52,580 nt of DNA from a virus: the IMG/VR virus record IMGVR_UViG_3300044712_000547, positions 1-52,580 of that record; one strand, given 5' to 3'. Under the pieces are notes generated by a model. That model worked only from the letters and a program-made list of their open reading frames with translations, did not search any database and was not told where the DNA came from. Shown here piece after piece: positions 40,590-48,361 of this stretch (positions are counted from its first letter, which is position 1; the number at the start of each line of letters is the position of its first letter). A program made the translations under genes and the position numbers.

Positions 40590-41441
40590 TCACCGTTTTG
40601 CGCGCGTCTCCTGCACGTACTCCGCCGTCCATCGCTTCGGCGGCACCAGCACGTAGCGACTCGTCTGCTCGTCGCGGACCACCGCGGTCCCGATGTCGTC
40701 GATCGCCACGACGCGGCCGGTGATGGGCGCGCGGGCGGAGGCGGGGGCGTCGGTGCGCCAGTCGGGGCGCACTGTGACGCGGAGGCCGACGGTGGCGGTG
40801 GGAGGCGCCTGTCCGACGATGCGGAGCTTGCCGCGGTGAATCGCGTCTCTCCACACCGAGACGTCGTACCGGTAGAGTGTGCCTCTGTGCCGAACGACGA
40901 ACCCGCCGTCGCCGGTAGCATCGGCCACGGTGTACCTATCGCCCTCCCAGTCGATGACCATCCCGACCTTCGGCGCCGGCACCTCGTCGGGCAGGACCGT
41001 CACGAACTCGGGCGTCCAGTAGGAATCGGGGATGATGATCCGACCGAGTCCGACGGTGCTTTTCGGCCCCCAGCGATCTGTGATCCAGCCCCCCGCGTGA
41101 CACGCGCCGGTCTGAGCTGACCGGAACGGACCGAGCCCGTCGATGAGCGTGACGTCCACCAGCCCATACGAGTCCGACTTGTACCGCACCCGCATCCCCA
41201 CCCGCGGCGCAGGGAGAGGCTTCGGTCCGATGCGGACGAGGTGGTAGGTGGTGCCGGCCCAGAGGTGGGACGTCTTGATCCACTTGCGCCACTTACGCAA
41301 CTGGCCGACCGCGTCGGATCGGTCATCAAACAACCTGCGCGCACCCTTGTCCGGACTCCAACCGTCAACCTCGGGTTGCGACAGCCACTCCGCGTGTCGG
41401 TTCTCGCCCTTGCACCGCACCGCCCATCTCGTCTGTTTCAT
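40590..41441 (-). CDS. hypothetical protein with SH3-like repeats
   Basis: This 283-residue protein has three related beta modules that begin PAPRVGMRVRYKSDS, PAPKVGMVIDWEGDR and PTATVGLRVTVRPD, spaced 90-100 residues apart and resembling SH3-like or KOW folds. An N-terminal stretch with HAEWLSQPEVDGW precedes them. Ligand and role are unknown. GGAGGG precedes the ATG. Confidence 0.6.
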   Translation of the reverse strand: MKQTRWAVRCKGENRHAEWLSQPEVDGWSPDKGARRLFDDRSDAVGQLRKWRKWIKTSHLWAGTTYHLVRIGPKPLPAPRVGMRVRYKSDSYGLVDVTLIDGLGPFRSAQTGACHAGGWITDRWGPKSTVGLGRIIIPDSYWTPEFVTVLPDEVPAPKVGMVIDWEGDRYTVADATGDGGFVVRHRGTLYRYDVSVWRDAIHRGKLRIVGQAPPTATVGLRVTVRPDWRTDAPASARAPITGRVVAIDDIGTAVVRDEQTSRYVLVPPKRWTAEYVQETRAKR

Positions 41442-41485
41442 GGTCCCTCCAGTCTGCCTCAGCTTTGCGCGCTACTTGGAGCGCC

Positions 41486-42973
41486 TCAGTTGCCGTATCG
41501 GCCGTCGTCGTCGCCCGGGTATTCGTGTGCTTCGAGGTTGTCGAACCGCGTGTACTGACCGGTCCACTTGACCTTCACCTTGCCGGTCGGTCCGTTGCGC
41601 TGCTTGGCGACGATGATCTCGGCGATACCCTTCTCCGGCGAGTCTCTCTCGTAGTAGTCGTCGCGGTGGATAAACAGCACGTTGTCGGCATCCTGCTCGA
41701 TGGCGCCCGACTCGCGCAGGTCCGAGAGCTGCGGGCGCTTGTCCTTGCCGCGCGTCTCAACCGACCGATTGAGTTGCGACAGCGCGATAACGGGAACCTC
41801 CAGCACCTTCGACAGTCCTTTGAGCCCTCGCGAGATGCTGGATATCTCGCCCTCGCGGTTGCAGCTCTGGTCGCCGCTGGCAAGCTGTAGGTAGTCTAGG
41901 ACGATCGCAACGAGGTTTACCCCCTCGCGCGCCCACTCGGCCCGGCGACGGACCACTGCGGCGCGCAACTCAAGCACGCTAATGTTCGGCGTGTCGTCGA
42001 TCCAGATCGGAAGTTGGTAGAGGTCCGTGGCTGCCTTGGTGAGCCTGGACCACTGATCCATCCCGATGGCCCTTGGCGTCCGTAGCAGCGACGAATCTAC
42101 GCGCGCCTCGGAACAGGCCATGCGCCCGGCTAGTTGTTCGCGCAGCATCTCCAGCGAGGCCACGAACACGCCGTTGCGGTACACCTGGACCGGCGCCCCG
42201 TCGTCTGCTTGGCCTGGTCCCACTTCCGCCGTGCCGGCTATGTTCTTGGCGACGTTCATCACGAGCGACGTCTTACCCATGCCCGGACGAGCCGCGACGA
42301 TCGTCAGTTCGCCCTTGTGGAGCCCGGCCATCATCGCGTCGATCCGCTCAAATCCGGTCGGCACGCCCACGATGTCGTCGCCACGTCGCGCCGCCTCTGT
42401 CACCTTGGCGAACACGCTTTCTATAGCCGCCCCGGCGCGCGATCCGTTGTCCGCCTTCGCGTCGCTGGCGATGTCGAACACGGTCTGCTCGTGTTCTGTT
42501 ATGAGCCCGATCACCGGCCCCTTGTGCGTGTACCCCGCCGCCGCTGTGGTCTGACACGTAGCAATCAGCGCGCGCAGCCTGGCCTTTTCGCGCACGATCT
42601 CCGCGTACGTCTCCACGTTGGCATACGACGGTGTGGCGTCTGAGATGCTGGCCAGATACGGAGTGCCTCCAACCTGTACCAGTCTGTCCGTGTCCCGCAG
42701 CCGTCCGGCCACGGTCACCAGATCAACCGGCGTACCCTGTTGCTGTAGCCACAGCGCCGCCTCGTAGATCCGGCGGTTCGCTTCCGAGTAGAACTCGTCT
42801 GGTCGCAGCCATGACACAAGTGCCAGTGCGTTGGGATCGGTCATCGCCGCACAGATGACCGCCGCCTCGGCGGGCAAGTCCTGCGGCAACACGCGGGCGC
42901 GCAAGTCGGCCTCGGTGACGCCGGCAGCGGCGGCCTCAGGGGACAGCGACACTGGTACCACCCTTTCCGCCAA
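41486..42973 (-). CDS. dnaB: replicative DNA helicase, DnaB-like
   Basis: This 495-residue protein has the DnaB N-terminal domain (LPAEAAVICAAMTDP; RPDEFYSEANRRIYEAALWL) and RecA-like core: Walker A ARPGMGKTSLVMNVA, then RRRAEWAREGVNLVAIVLDY, LQLAS (Walker B), SRGLKGLSKVLEVPVIALSQ and RSVETRGKDKRPQLSDLRES. It unwinds the fork in phage replication. It overlaps the DnaD-like gene by 38 nt. Confidence 0.9.
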   Translation of the reverse strand: MAERVVPVSLSPEAAAAGVTEADLRARVLPQDLPAEAAVICAAMTDPNALALVSWLRPDEFYSEANRRIYEAALWLQQQGTPVDLVTVAGRLRDTDRLVQVGGTPYLASISDATPSYANVETYAEIVREKARLRALIATCQTTAAAGYTHKGPVIGLITEHEQTVFDIASDAKADNGSRAGAAIESVFAKVTEAARRGDDIVGVPTGFERIDAMMAGLHKGELTIVAARPGMGKTSLVMNVAKNIAGTAEVGPGQADDGAPVQVYRNGVFVASLEMLREQLAGRMACSEARVDSSLLRTPRAIGMDQWSRLTKAATDLYQLPIWIDDTPNISVLELRAAVVRRRAEWAREGVNLVAIVLDYLQLASGDQSCNREGEISSISRGLKGLSKVLEVPVIALSQLNRSVETRGKDKRPQLSDLRESGAIEQDADNVLFIHRDDYYERDSPEKGIAEIIVAKQRNGPTGKVKVKWTGQYTRFDNLEAHEYPGDDDGRYGN

Positions 42974-43838
42974 ACTTCAGCGCGCTTCCGAGACGCGCAA
43001 CCTCCGCCAGCCCAAGCGGCGCCTCGGATGGCTTTGGCTCTGGCGCGGCCGCCTCGGCCCGCTTTGGGCGTGGGTGCCCGTATCCGGCGATGCGCGACGA
43101 CATCATGGCGATCGGGTGCTGGCGGTCTCCGATCGGGTAGCGCGCGTCGCCCTTGTCACGCAGGTACGAATCGATCCAGTGCGCAAGCAGCGCGTCCGGG
43201 TCGTCCCCACCGTCTCGCCTGGCCTGGAGTGCGATGTCCTTGGCGCGCGTGTTCTCGGACTTGGGGCCCGTATCCACCGGCCACGGGTAGGGCGCGCGGT
43301 ACTTGGCCGTCCAACGAGGGTTCCACAGGCGGGCGAACATGTCGCGGGCAGCCTCGTGGGGCGCGGCGCTCTGACCTGTACCCGTATCCCCGCTCTGGAT
43401 CTCTGAGAACGTATTCAGATCCCGACCCGGCCATTTGCCATCGGTCTCACTCTCAGTTTTGCCATTGGCAAAATCATGGCAATTGCCATCCGGTTTGCCA
43501 TGCGTTTGCCATCGCCGTTCGGCTCCACGACGGCCAGCAACGGACCGCTTTTCGCTGACTTGCGCCGGCTGATACTGCTCGTAGTCATGAATCCGGAACC
43601 CTCCGTCGGCCGTCTCCCAGAGACCCGACTTGACCAGTTCCGACGCGAGTTTTTGGGCTTTGGCTTCGGAAAAACGGACGTACAAAGCCTTCAGTTGGAG
43701 GCTCGGGATGAAGCCGTCGCGCCGGTTCTGGCGGTTGCAGTACATGAGCCCACACGTCCAGAGCCAGCACGCTTCGGCTCCGGCGTTGACCTGCTTGTCG
43801 TGTTCGTTGGCCCGGTCGTCCAGCTTAACCCACGTCAT
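42936..43838 (-). CDS. replication initiation / helicase-loader-like protein (DnaD-like)
   Basis: This 300-residue protein starts at ATG 43838. The N-terminus (TWVKLDDRANEHDKQVNAGA, then CWLWTCGLMYCNRQNRRDGF) matches phage replication proteins in the DnaD/gpO class with a winged-helix start. A linker leads to a C-terminal part with AKDIALQARRDGGDDPDALL. It directly precedes dnaB, the usual order. Loading of the helicase is inferred. Confidence 0.75.
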   Translation of the reverse strand: MTWVKLDDRANEHDKQVNAGAEACWLWTCGLMYCNRQNRRDGFIPSLQLKALYVRFSEAKAQKLASELVKSGLWETADGGFRIHDYEQYQPAQVSEKRSVAGRRGAERRWQTHGKPDGNCHDFANGKTESETDGKWPGRDLNTFSEIQSGDTGTGQSAAPHEAARDMFARLWNPRWTAKYRAPYPWPVDTGPKSENTRAKDIALQARRDGGDDPDALLAHWIDSYLRDKGDARYPIGDRQHPIAMMSSRIAGYGHPRPKRAEAAAPEPKPSEAPLGLAEVARLGSALKFGGKGGTSVAVP

Positions 43839-44253
43839 GTACCCGGTTCCCCTTCTTGAGATTGCACAGAGAGTGGGCCACCTGGAGGTTGGCCAACACT
43901 GTTTTGCCGCCGAGCGACACCGGCCGGATGTGGTCGATGTGGATGTCGTCTCGCTCGACGGGTCCGCCGCACAGACCGCACCACAGGCCGTCGCGACGTA
44001 TGACCCGCTCACGAAGCGCAAGCGGAATCTTGTCGCGGATGGGACGTAGCCGAATGTCTCTGCCCCTGCGCAGATACCACTCGTAGTACGCGCGGGACAT
44101 CATCGAACACAGTGGGCGCCCCTCGGACCCTTCTCCGAATGAGATCCACTTGGGTGGCGGATATGGCCGGCTCGCCAACTCCTCTATCCGCTCTCGGTGC
44201 GCGGCTGGAAACTCGGACAGTGGCAGCGGTCCAGATATCGGATCTTGCGTCAT
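43825..44253 (-). CDS. HNH endonuclease
   Basis: This 142-residue protein starts at ATG 44253. It contains a complete HNH motif: RRDGLWCGLCGGPVERDDIH, IDHIRPVSLGGKTV, and NLQVAHSLCNLKKGNR. The N-terminal half (RPYPPPKWISFGEGSEGR) is unfamiliar. It may be a homing-type nuclease. It overlaps the replication gene by 14 nt. Confidence 0.82.
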   Translation of the reverse strand: MTQDPISGPLPLSEFPAAHRERIEELASRPYPPPKWISFGEGSEGRPLCSMMSRAYYEWYLRRGRDIRLRPIRDKIPLALRERVIRRDGLWCGLCGGPVERDDIHIDHIRPVSLGGKTVLANLQVAHSLCNLKKGNRVHDVG

Positions 44254-44462
44254 CCGGCCGCCCCTTTCCTGCCCCTCCACACCCACCCATCCCGCGCCAC
44301 GATCCGCCCCGTCGCCGCCGCGATCGTCATCTCGCCAGCGACCTCGCTTTCCGGGGCCCCTGTAGCCACGGAGGCCGCCTCAACTACGACCGGCCACTTC
44401 CGGGGCCATCCTCCGCTGAGGGCCCCGCTAATGGCGGCCTGGATAGACTGGCGGGCGGTCAC
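44250..44462 (-). CDS. hypothetical small protein
   Basis: This 70-residue protein starts at GTG 44462, overlapping the upstream stop (GTGA). It is compact and mixed (TARQSIQAAISGALSGGWPR) and ends in a basic tail. A longer frame upstream overlaps the previous gene and is not used. No family is recognised. Confidence 0.45.
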   Translation of the reverse strand: MTARQSIQAAISGALSGGWPRKWPVVVEAASVATGAPESEVAGEMTIAAATGRIVARDGWVWRGRKGAAG

Positions 44463-44779
44463 AGCGTCACCCCGTACCTTTCCCGCACCTCTCGCGCGTT
44501 GCCCACGTAGTCGTAGGCGGTTGCGATGGCGCACCCGATCGTGTCGTGCTCGGAGTGGCCCTCCGGCTCGTTCGTCGCGTAGTCGAACCGCGTCACCCGG
44601 AACGGCGGGCCGCTACACGACCGGTGGATGACCAGGCGCCAGCCGTAGCTAGGCACCTTCAGTTCCACGTGGCCGTCGCGGTCGAAGTCGGCGCGCATGC
44701 CGGTGAGGGTGGCGCCCTTGGCGTTGTGGACCGCTTCGGCGAGGTCGGAGAGCCGTCGGCTATCGCTGTGTCGTGTCAT
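44459..44779 (-). CDS. hypothetical protein
   Basis: This 106-residue protein has DLAEAVHNAKGATLTGMRAD and a beta-rich centre (HVELKVPSYGWRLVIHRSCS). No known family matches. The stop overlaps the next start. Confidence 0.5.
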   Translation of the reverse strand: MTRHSDSRRLSDLAEAVHNAKGATLTGMRADFDRDGHVELKVPSYGWRLVIHRSCSGPPFRVTRFDYATNEPEGHSEHDTIGCAIATAYDYVGNAREVRERYGVTL

Positions 44780-44984
44780 CCCACACCTCCGGCGGCTCGG
44801 TGTTGGCCGCCTCGAAACAGCGGCGGTGGAGGACCTCGAACTCGGCGACCGGCGGCAGCGCGGAGAAGATCGTCCGCGGGTGCAGCGACGAGTAGTAGGT
44901 ATGCGGCGGGTCCACGTTGTCGGGCACCCACCGCCGCGCCCCGCACGAGCAGACGAGGACGGTGCCGGTGGAGAGGGTGGTCAT
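44760..44984 (-). CDS. small Cys-containing protein
   Basis: This 74-residue protein starts at ATG 44984, overlapping the methyltransferase stop. It has an N-terminal CSCGARRW motif and later cysteines, probably for zinc. The C-terminus is acidic. It overlaps the neighbouring gene by 20 nt. Confidence 0.45.
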   Translation of the reverse strand: MTTLSTGTVLVCSCGARRWVPDNVDPPHTYYSSLHPRTIFSALPPVAEFEVLHRRCFEAANTEPPEVWDDTTQR

Positions 44985-45748
44985 TGGGGGCCTCCGAACA
45001 GCGGCACCTGTCCGGCCCGTTGCGCCTGCAACGTCGAGCCGCTCTCCTCGGCGCGGAGCCGCTCTCGGGACAGCTCCGCCCACTTCGGTTCGCGCTCGAT
45101 GCCGATGAACCGACGGCCGAGACGGAGCGCTGCGACGCCGGTCGTGCCGGAGCCGCAGAAGGGGTCGAGGATGAGGTCGCCCGGTTCTGACGTCAGGGCG
45201 ACAAGCCTTACCATCAGGTCTTCCGGCTTCTCGTTCGGGTGCAGTCGGCGAGGCGAGTTAAACCCGATTCCGGGCGCCGCGTCGGTCCACACGTCACCCA
45301 CTCGCGCCTCTCCCTCTCCGCGTTTCGTGTTGATCCCAGCCCTATTGCGATCCCGCACAAGCCTCTTTGCCTTGACGGGGCCGAACACCGCCACATGCTC
45401 TGCCCATCGCGGGAGCCCGGCCCACCGCCCACCAGCCTTGGGCGCGTGATTGGTCGGAAACCACACGATCCACTCGTCGGGGACTCGGCCCATGGCCGCG
45501 CACCACTCAACTAAGTTCTGCGCGTACCCGAAGACCGCAAGCGACGGGATGCGGGACAACTCGCGCAGCGCATTCGACGCGCACCCGTCGTCGGTGGAGT
45601 AGTGACCGAAGTCGTACGGCGGATCCGTGATCACGTGGTCCACGCTCCGGTCCGGCAAGAGCGGCAACACGTCGGCGTTGTCGGCGCAGATGACGGCATA
45701 CCTCCGCCGCCCGTCCAGCACCTCGGCCACTTCGGTCGGTAGGGTCAC
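44981..45748 (-). CDS. DNA methyltransferase, beta class (N4-C or N6-A)
   Basis: This 255-residue protein starts at GTG 45748. The catalytic motif (DPPYDFGHYSTDDG) comes before the SAM-binding motif (LILDPFCGSGTTGVAALRLG), the beta-class order, with FIGIEREPKW as motif X-like end. It modifies DNA, possibly to protect it from host restriction. The target sequence cannot be read. Confidence 0.85.
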   Translation of the reverse strand: MTLPTEVAEVLDGRRRYAVICADNADVLPLLPDRSVDHVITDPPYDFGHYSTDDGCASNALRELSRIPSLAVFGYAQNLVEWCAAMGRVPDEWIVWFPTNHAPKAGGRWAGLPRWAEHVAVFGPVKAKRLVRDRNRAGINTKRGEGEARVGDVWTDAAPGIGFNSPRRLHPNEKPEDLMVRLVALTSEPGDLILDPFCGSGTTGVAALRLGRRFIGIEREPKWAELSRERLRAEESGSTLQAQRAGQVPLFGGPQ

Positions 45749-45966
45749 GCCGCCCCCTTTCGGTCGCGGTTGTGGATGCGTTCGGCGGCGTCCGCGTACG
45801 CCTCGTCGCCGTCCGTGTAGACGGCGGTGTGCTCGGCGGACCAAGACCCAGGGCCCGAACCGCCGCAGTAGCACCACAGCCGGTCGATCGTGGTCTCGTA
45901 CAGGATGTCGGCAAGAACGCTACCCGGAGTCGGATCGCGCACGATGTAGATGGCTGATAGTTTCAC
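45745..45966 (-). CDS. hypothetical small protein
   Basis: This 73-residue protein starts at GTG 45966. It resembles no family but has WCYCGGSGPGSW, which may bind a metal or form a turn. Overlaps on both sides indicate coupled translation. Confidence 0.45.
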   Translation of the reverse strand: MKLSAIYIVRDPTPGSVLADILYETTIDRLWCYCGGSGPGSWSAEHTAVYTDGDEAYADAAERIHNRDRKGAA

Positions 45967-46517
45967 GCCGCCCTCCCCTCTCTGCGCCTCGCAAGGCCGG
46001 CGGTGTCGGCCATCTCGCGCAGGGCCGCCGTGGGCGCGCCAGTGGTTCCGCGCTCTACCATCAGTCGCCTCGATCTCCGCGCCCACTCTGCGCGCATTCG
46101 GCACTTGCTTGAACAGTAGACCTGCCACGCGTAGTTTCTAGAGTCGGCAAGAGCGAACGGTGTTCCGCAGTGCGCGCACTCTCGCTGCCCCGCTTGTTCT
46201 CTGCGCAAGCGTCGTCCTCGCACCCCCGACGCGTTCTTGCGACACAGATTCGAGCAGAACCTTACCTTGCGCCAATTGGCACGCGGGTTCAGTGCCAGTA
46301 GGTCGATGTTCTTCCCGCACCTCTCGCACGACACGCACCGGAGGCCGACAACGGACGCGCGAACGACCTCGTTACGCCCCCGCAGGTCGTCAAGCCTGCA
46401 CCGCTGTCGTGCGACGTACCGAGCCATCAGTGTTGACTGGTACGCAATGGCGTTGCTGTCGTGGCAGCAGTACGACGCAAAATCTTCTAGGATCTGCGGC
46501 TGAAGGTCGATCCACAT
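45963..46517 (-). CDS. Cys-rich zinc-finger protein
   Basis: This 184-residue protein starts at ATG 46517. It has at least two zinc units: RCVSCERCGKNIDLL ... FCSNLCRK and RECAHCGTPFALADSRNYAW ... YCSSKCRM. The second pattern resembles DUF2116- and MYM-type ribbons. The N-terminal 60 residues are helical. It probably binds DNA or RNA. Confidence 0.6.
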   Translation of the reverse strand: MWIDLQPQILEDFASYCCHDSNAIAYQSTLMARYVARQRCRLDDLRGRNEVVRASVVGLRCVSCERCGKNIDLLALNPRANWRKVRFCSNLCRKNASGVRGRRLRREQAGQRECAHCGTPFALADSRNYAWQVYCSSKCRMRAEWARRSRRLMVERGTTGAPTAALREMADTAGLARRREGRAA

Positions 46518-47080
46518 CAGGCACCCACCTTCGCCCGACTTTGCGCAGCCTTCTCCCGCTCGACCGCCTGGCGCACGCCGTCTAGTCCGATCTCGTCCAG
46601 TTCGTCGGCGAGCACCTCCACCGCGTCGGCCACCATGCCGAGCAGCCGATCGATGTGCGGCGGAGGCTCGCCGGTTTCCTCGTTCCAAACGTGAAGGGCG
46701 TCCTCAAGGAGCGTGTAGATTTTGGACATCCCCGAGATTTCGTCCTGCCTTACCTCTATGGGCGAGGCGTCAATTTCGAGCGCAATCCCAAGAATCTCGG
46801 CCGCTTCCAGTGCGCGCCATTCGTCCAGCGCCGCGGTGGCCTCGGCCTTAGAATCGAAACAGCCAAGGGTGCGCTTCACCGGCAGCGGATCCGAGTATTG
46901 GCGGACCTCGATCGCCAGGTCGGCCTGGCGCGCGTTGTACCTGGGCGCGTGTCGCCGCAGGTCTGGAGTGAATACAATCCACTTGCCGATGTCCTTGTTG
47001 AAGGACACGGACCCGGTGCCGCCCTTTCGGGTCGGCGTGATTGGTTCCGGCGACGTGAGAACTAGCGCGGCGGTGGTCAT
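46517..47080 (-). CDS. hypothetical protein
   Basis: This 187-residue protein starts at ATG 47080 after GGAGGT. GGTGSVSFNKDIGKWIVFTP and later KRTLGCFDSKAEATAALDEW resemble the AP2-like/integrase-type DNA-binding segment (a beta-hairpin that wraps the region around F-D-S-x-x-E-A-x-x-A). The C-terminal part is helical and acidic. A DNA-binding role is a guess. Confidence 0.5.
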   Translation of the reverse strand: MTTAALVLTSPEPITPTRKGGTGSVSFNKDIGKWIVFTPDLRRHAPRYNARQADLAIEVRQYSDPLPVKRTLGCFDSKAEATAALDEWRALEAAEILGIALEIDASPIEVRQDEISGMSKIYTLLEDALHVWNEETGEPPPHIDRLLGMVADAVEVLADELDEIGLDGVRQAVEREKAAQSRAKVGA

Positions 47081-47295
47081 ACCTCCTCCACTCCGATCGC
47101 CCCGAGCCCGCTGCCCCACGTGTCGAGCAGGTCACAGACGATGCCGAGGGCCGGGTCCACGATCTGGTAGTGCGGCGCCCACTCGCGGCGGTCGCAGAAC
47201 ACTGGCGCGCCTGGCTCGCCTCCGATGAAGTAGGTCTTAGCGGCCTCGCGGTCGCCGTCGAAACAGAGCGGTGGTTTGCGGGTGACGATGAACAT
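47077..47295 (-). CDS. hypothetical small protein
   Basis: This 72-residue protein has beta strands (FIVTRKPPLCFDGDREAAKT) and three cysteines. The TGA overlaps the next start (ATGA). No family is recognised. Confidence 0.45.
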   Translation of the reverse strand: MFIVTRKPPLCFDGDREAAKTYFIGGEPGAPVFCDRREWAPHYQIVDPALGIVCDLLDTWGSGLGAIGVEEV

Positions 47296-47297
47296 GG

Positions 47298-47984
47298 CTA
47301 GCCACCGACCTTTCCGGCCGCCGTCGTAACGGTCGGCGTGGCGCCGCGCTGGTCAACGTGGACCGCTCTGTCGGCGAGCGACACGGTCGCGCTGCCCCAA
47401 TACGAGGTGACCACGACCTTGTGGATCGCCGTGACCTGCGCCGAGCCGCACGCCGTGACCTGCGCCGAGTCGCACGCCGTGACCTGCGCCGAGCCGCACG
47501 CCGTGACCTGCGCCGAGTCGCACGCCGTGACCTGCGCCGAGCCGCACGCCGTGACCTGCGCCGAGCGATCGACGGCCACGATCCCCGTCTTGATCTCGTG
47601 CTCCCCGAACCGGAGCACGCGGAGGTCGGCAAGGTCGGCGTCGGACAGGGCGCGGACGAGCCTGACGCGGCGGGCGGCCACCTTGCGGTTCGGGTCGGCG
47701 TCACACGATCCGACGACGCCCTCAGCCTCCACCTCGTAGCACTCCGCGCCGGTCACCCACCACCGCGCCGGGTCGTCGGTCAGGTGCAGGCCGTTGCTGC
47801 ACAGGACGATGTCGCCTACCACCTCGGCCCACGCGCCCGGCCTCCACTTGCCCGTGGCCGTCTGGGTTGGCAGCGACCACTTGAGCGCACCACCGTGGCA
47901 CGAGGCGCCGTTGACAAGCACCTTGTACAGCTTCGGGGCGGTGCGCTTGGATGACTTCTTGGCCGGCTTCTTACGTGTCGTCAT
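47298..47984 (-). CDS. DUF7666-like protein with SAQVTAC repeats
   Basis: This 228-residue protein has a basic N-terminus, then KLYKVLVNGASCHGGALKWS and GDIVLCSNGLHLTDDPARWW, the pattern of a phage domain I know as DUF7666. Residues 139-186 are six SAQVTAC(G/D)-type repeats of 8 residues, followed by related V-x-A-type strands. Such repeats probably form a solenoid. Its ATG follows AAGGAGGG. A surface or toxin-like role is not established. Confidence 0.65.
   Translation of the reverse strand: MTTRKKPAKKSSKRTAPKLYKVLVNGASCHGGALKWSLPTQTATGKWRPGAWAEVVGDIVLCSNGLHLTDDPARWWVTGAECYEVEAEGVVGSCDADPNRKVAARRVRLVRALSDADLADLRVLRFGEHEIKTGIVAVDRSAQVTACGSAQVTACDSAQVTACGSAQVTACDSAQVTACGSAQVTAIHKVVVTSYWGSATVSLADRAVHVDQRGATPTVTTAAGKVGG
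47428..47571 (-). repeat. 24-bp tandem repeat, six units, alternating
   Basis: Six 24-bp units sit in frame within the gene at 47298-47984. Units 1, 3 and 5 read GAGCCGCAC at one site; units 2 and 4 read GAGTCGCAC, so the true period is 48 bp; the sixth unit diverges at its end. The alternation implies duplication of a pair, and the near identity implies recent or ongoing copy-number change. Confidence 0.85.
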
Positions 47985-47993
47985 GATCCCTCC

Positions 47994-48239
47994 TTATCGA
48001 ACTGCGAAAAATCCACGGCTGACCCCATTGCGTCCGTCCACGCCGGCCCCACCTTGGGCGGCATGAACCGGCGACCCCGAGGCCCACCCGATGGCGGCGC
48101 GTAGTTGGCGCCGCCGATTGCCGCACGCCGCAGCGCGTGTCTCGACGGGGCCGGAGCGTAGGAACGCGGACGGGGGACGGTGGGCCGGCGCGACTTGGTG
48201 CGCGCGGTGGCTACGTTCGGCCGCGACCGTCTGGGGCAT
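47994..48239 (-). CDS. small uncertain leftward gene (competing frames)
   Basis: ATG 48239 opens an 81-codon frame that ends 10 nt before the next start. It lies 7 nt past the -10 box of a leftward promoter (48247-48275), like the leaderless genes here. The product is Arg/Ala/Gly/His-rich and unconvincing. An alternative frame is open from 48271 to 47981, reads more like a protein (EYCPTCPRRSRPN ... AMGSAVDFSQFDKEGS) and ends in a TGA overlapping the next ATG, but it has only non-standard starts (e.g. ACG 48268) or a late ATG. One of the two is likely to be a gene. Confidence 0.35.
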   Translation of the reverse strand: MPQTVAAERSHRAHQVAPAHRPPSAFLRSGPVETRAAACGNRRRQLRAAIGWASGSPVHAAQGGAGVDGRNGVSRGFFAVR

Positions 48240-48246
48240 GTGGGGC

Positions 48247-48262
48247 AGTATTCCGGAATACT
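48247..48262. promoter_or_regulatory. operator candidate O1
   Basis: AGTATTCCGGAATACT is a perfect 16-bp palindrome. It covers the -10 box and part of the spacer of the leftward promoter, so a bound repressor would block transcription. Its ATTCCG half-site recurs at 48956-48962 and as GGAAT at 48949-48953. Confidence 0.6.
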
Positions 48263-48275
48263 AGCCGTGGGTCAA
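48247..48275 (-). promoter_or_regulatory. leftward early promoter candidate
   Basis: On the minus strand TTGACC (48275-48270), a 17-bp spacer and AATACT (48252-48247) give a sigma70-like promoter. The O1 palindrome overlaps it. A start 7 nt downstream would put +1 at or near ATG 48239. Confidence 0.5.
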
Positions 48276-48345
48276 TAGCCCTCCGCCGTCCCCGCTACTT
48301 TTTTTCTGGTGCGCACATGAGACTACCGCGCGCAGATTCCAGGTT

Positions 48346-48354
48346 TGGTAGAGT
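48346..48354 (+). promoter_or_regulatory. extended -10 element for the HTH regulator
   Basis: TGG-TAGAGT (hexamer 48349-48354) ends 7 nt before the ATG at 48362. This is the same leaderless arrangement seen for the genes at 2341 and 10157. No clear -35 box is visible. Confidence 0.35.
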
Positions 48355-48361
48355 TGGGTCC

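Noticed and set aside
47428-47571. CRISPR array
   Set aside because: Units are 24 bp, contiguous with no spacers, and in frame within a protein gene.
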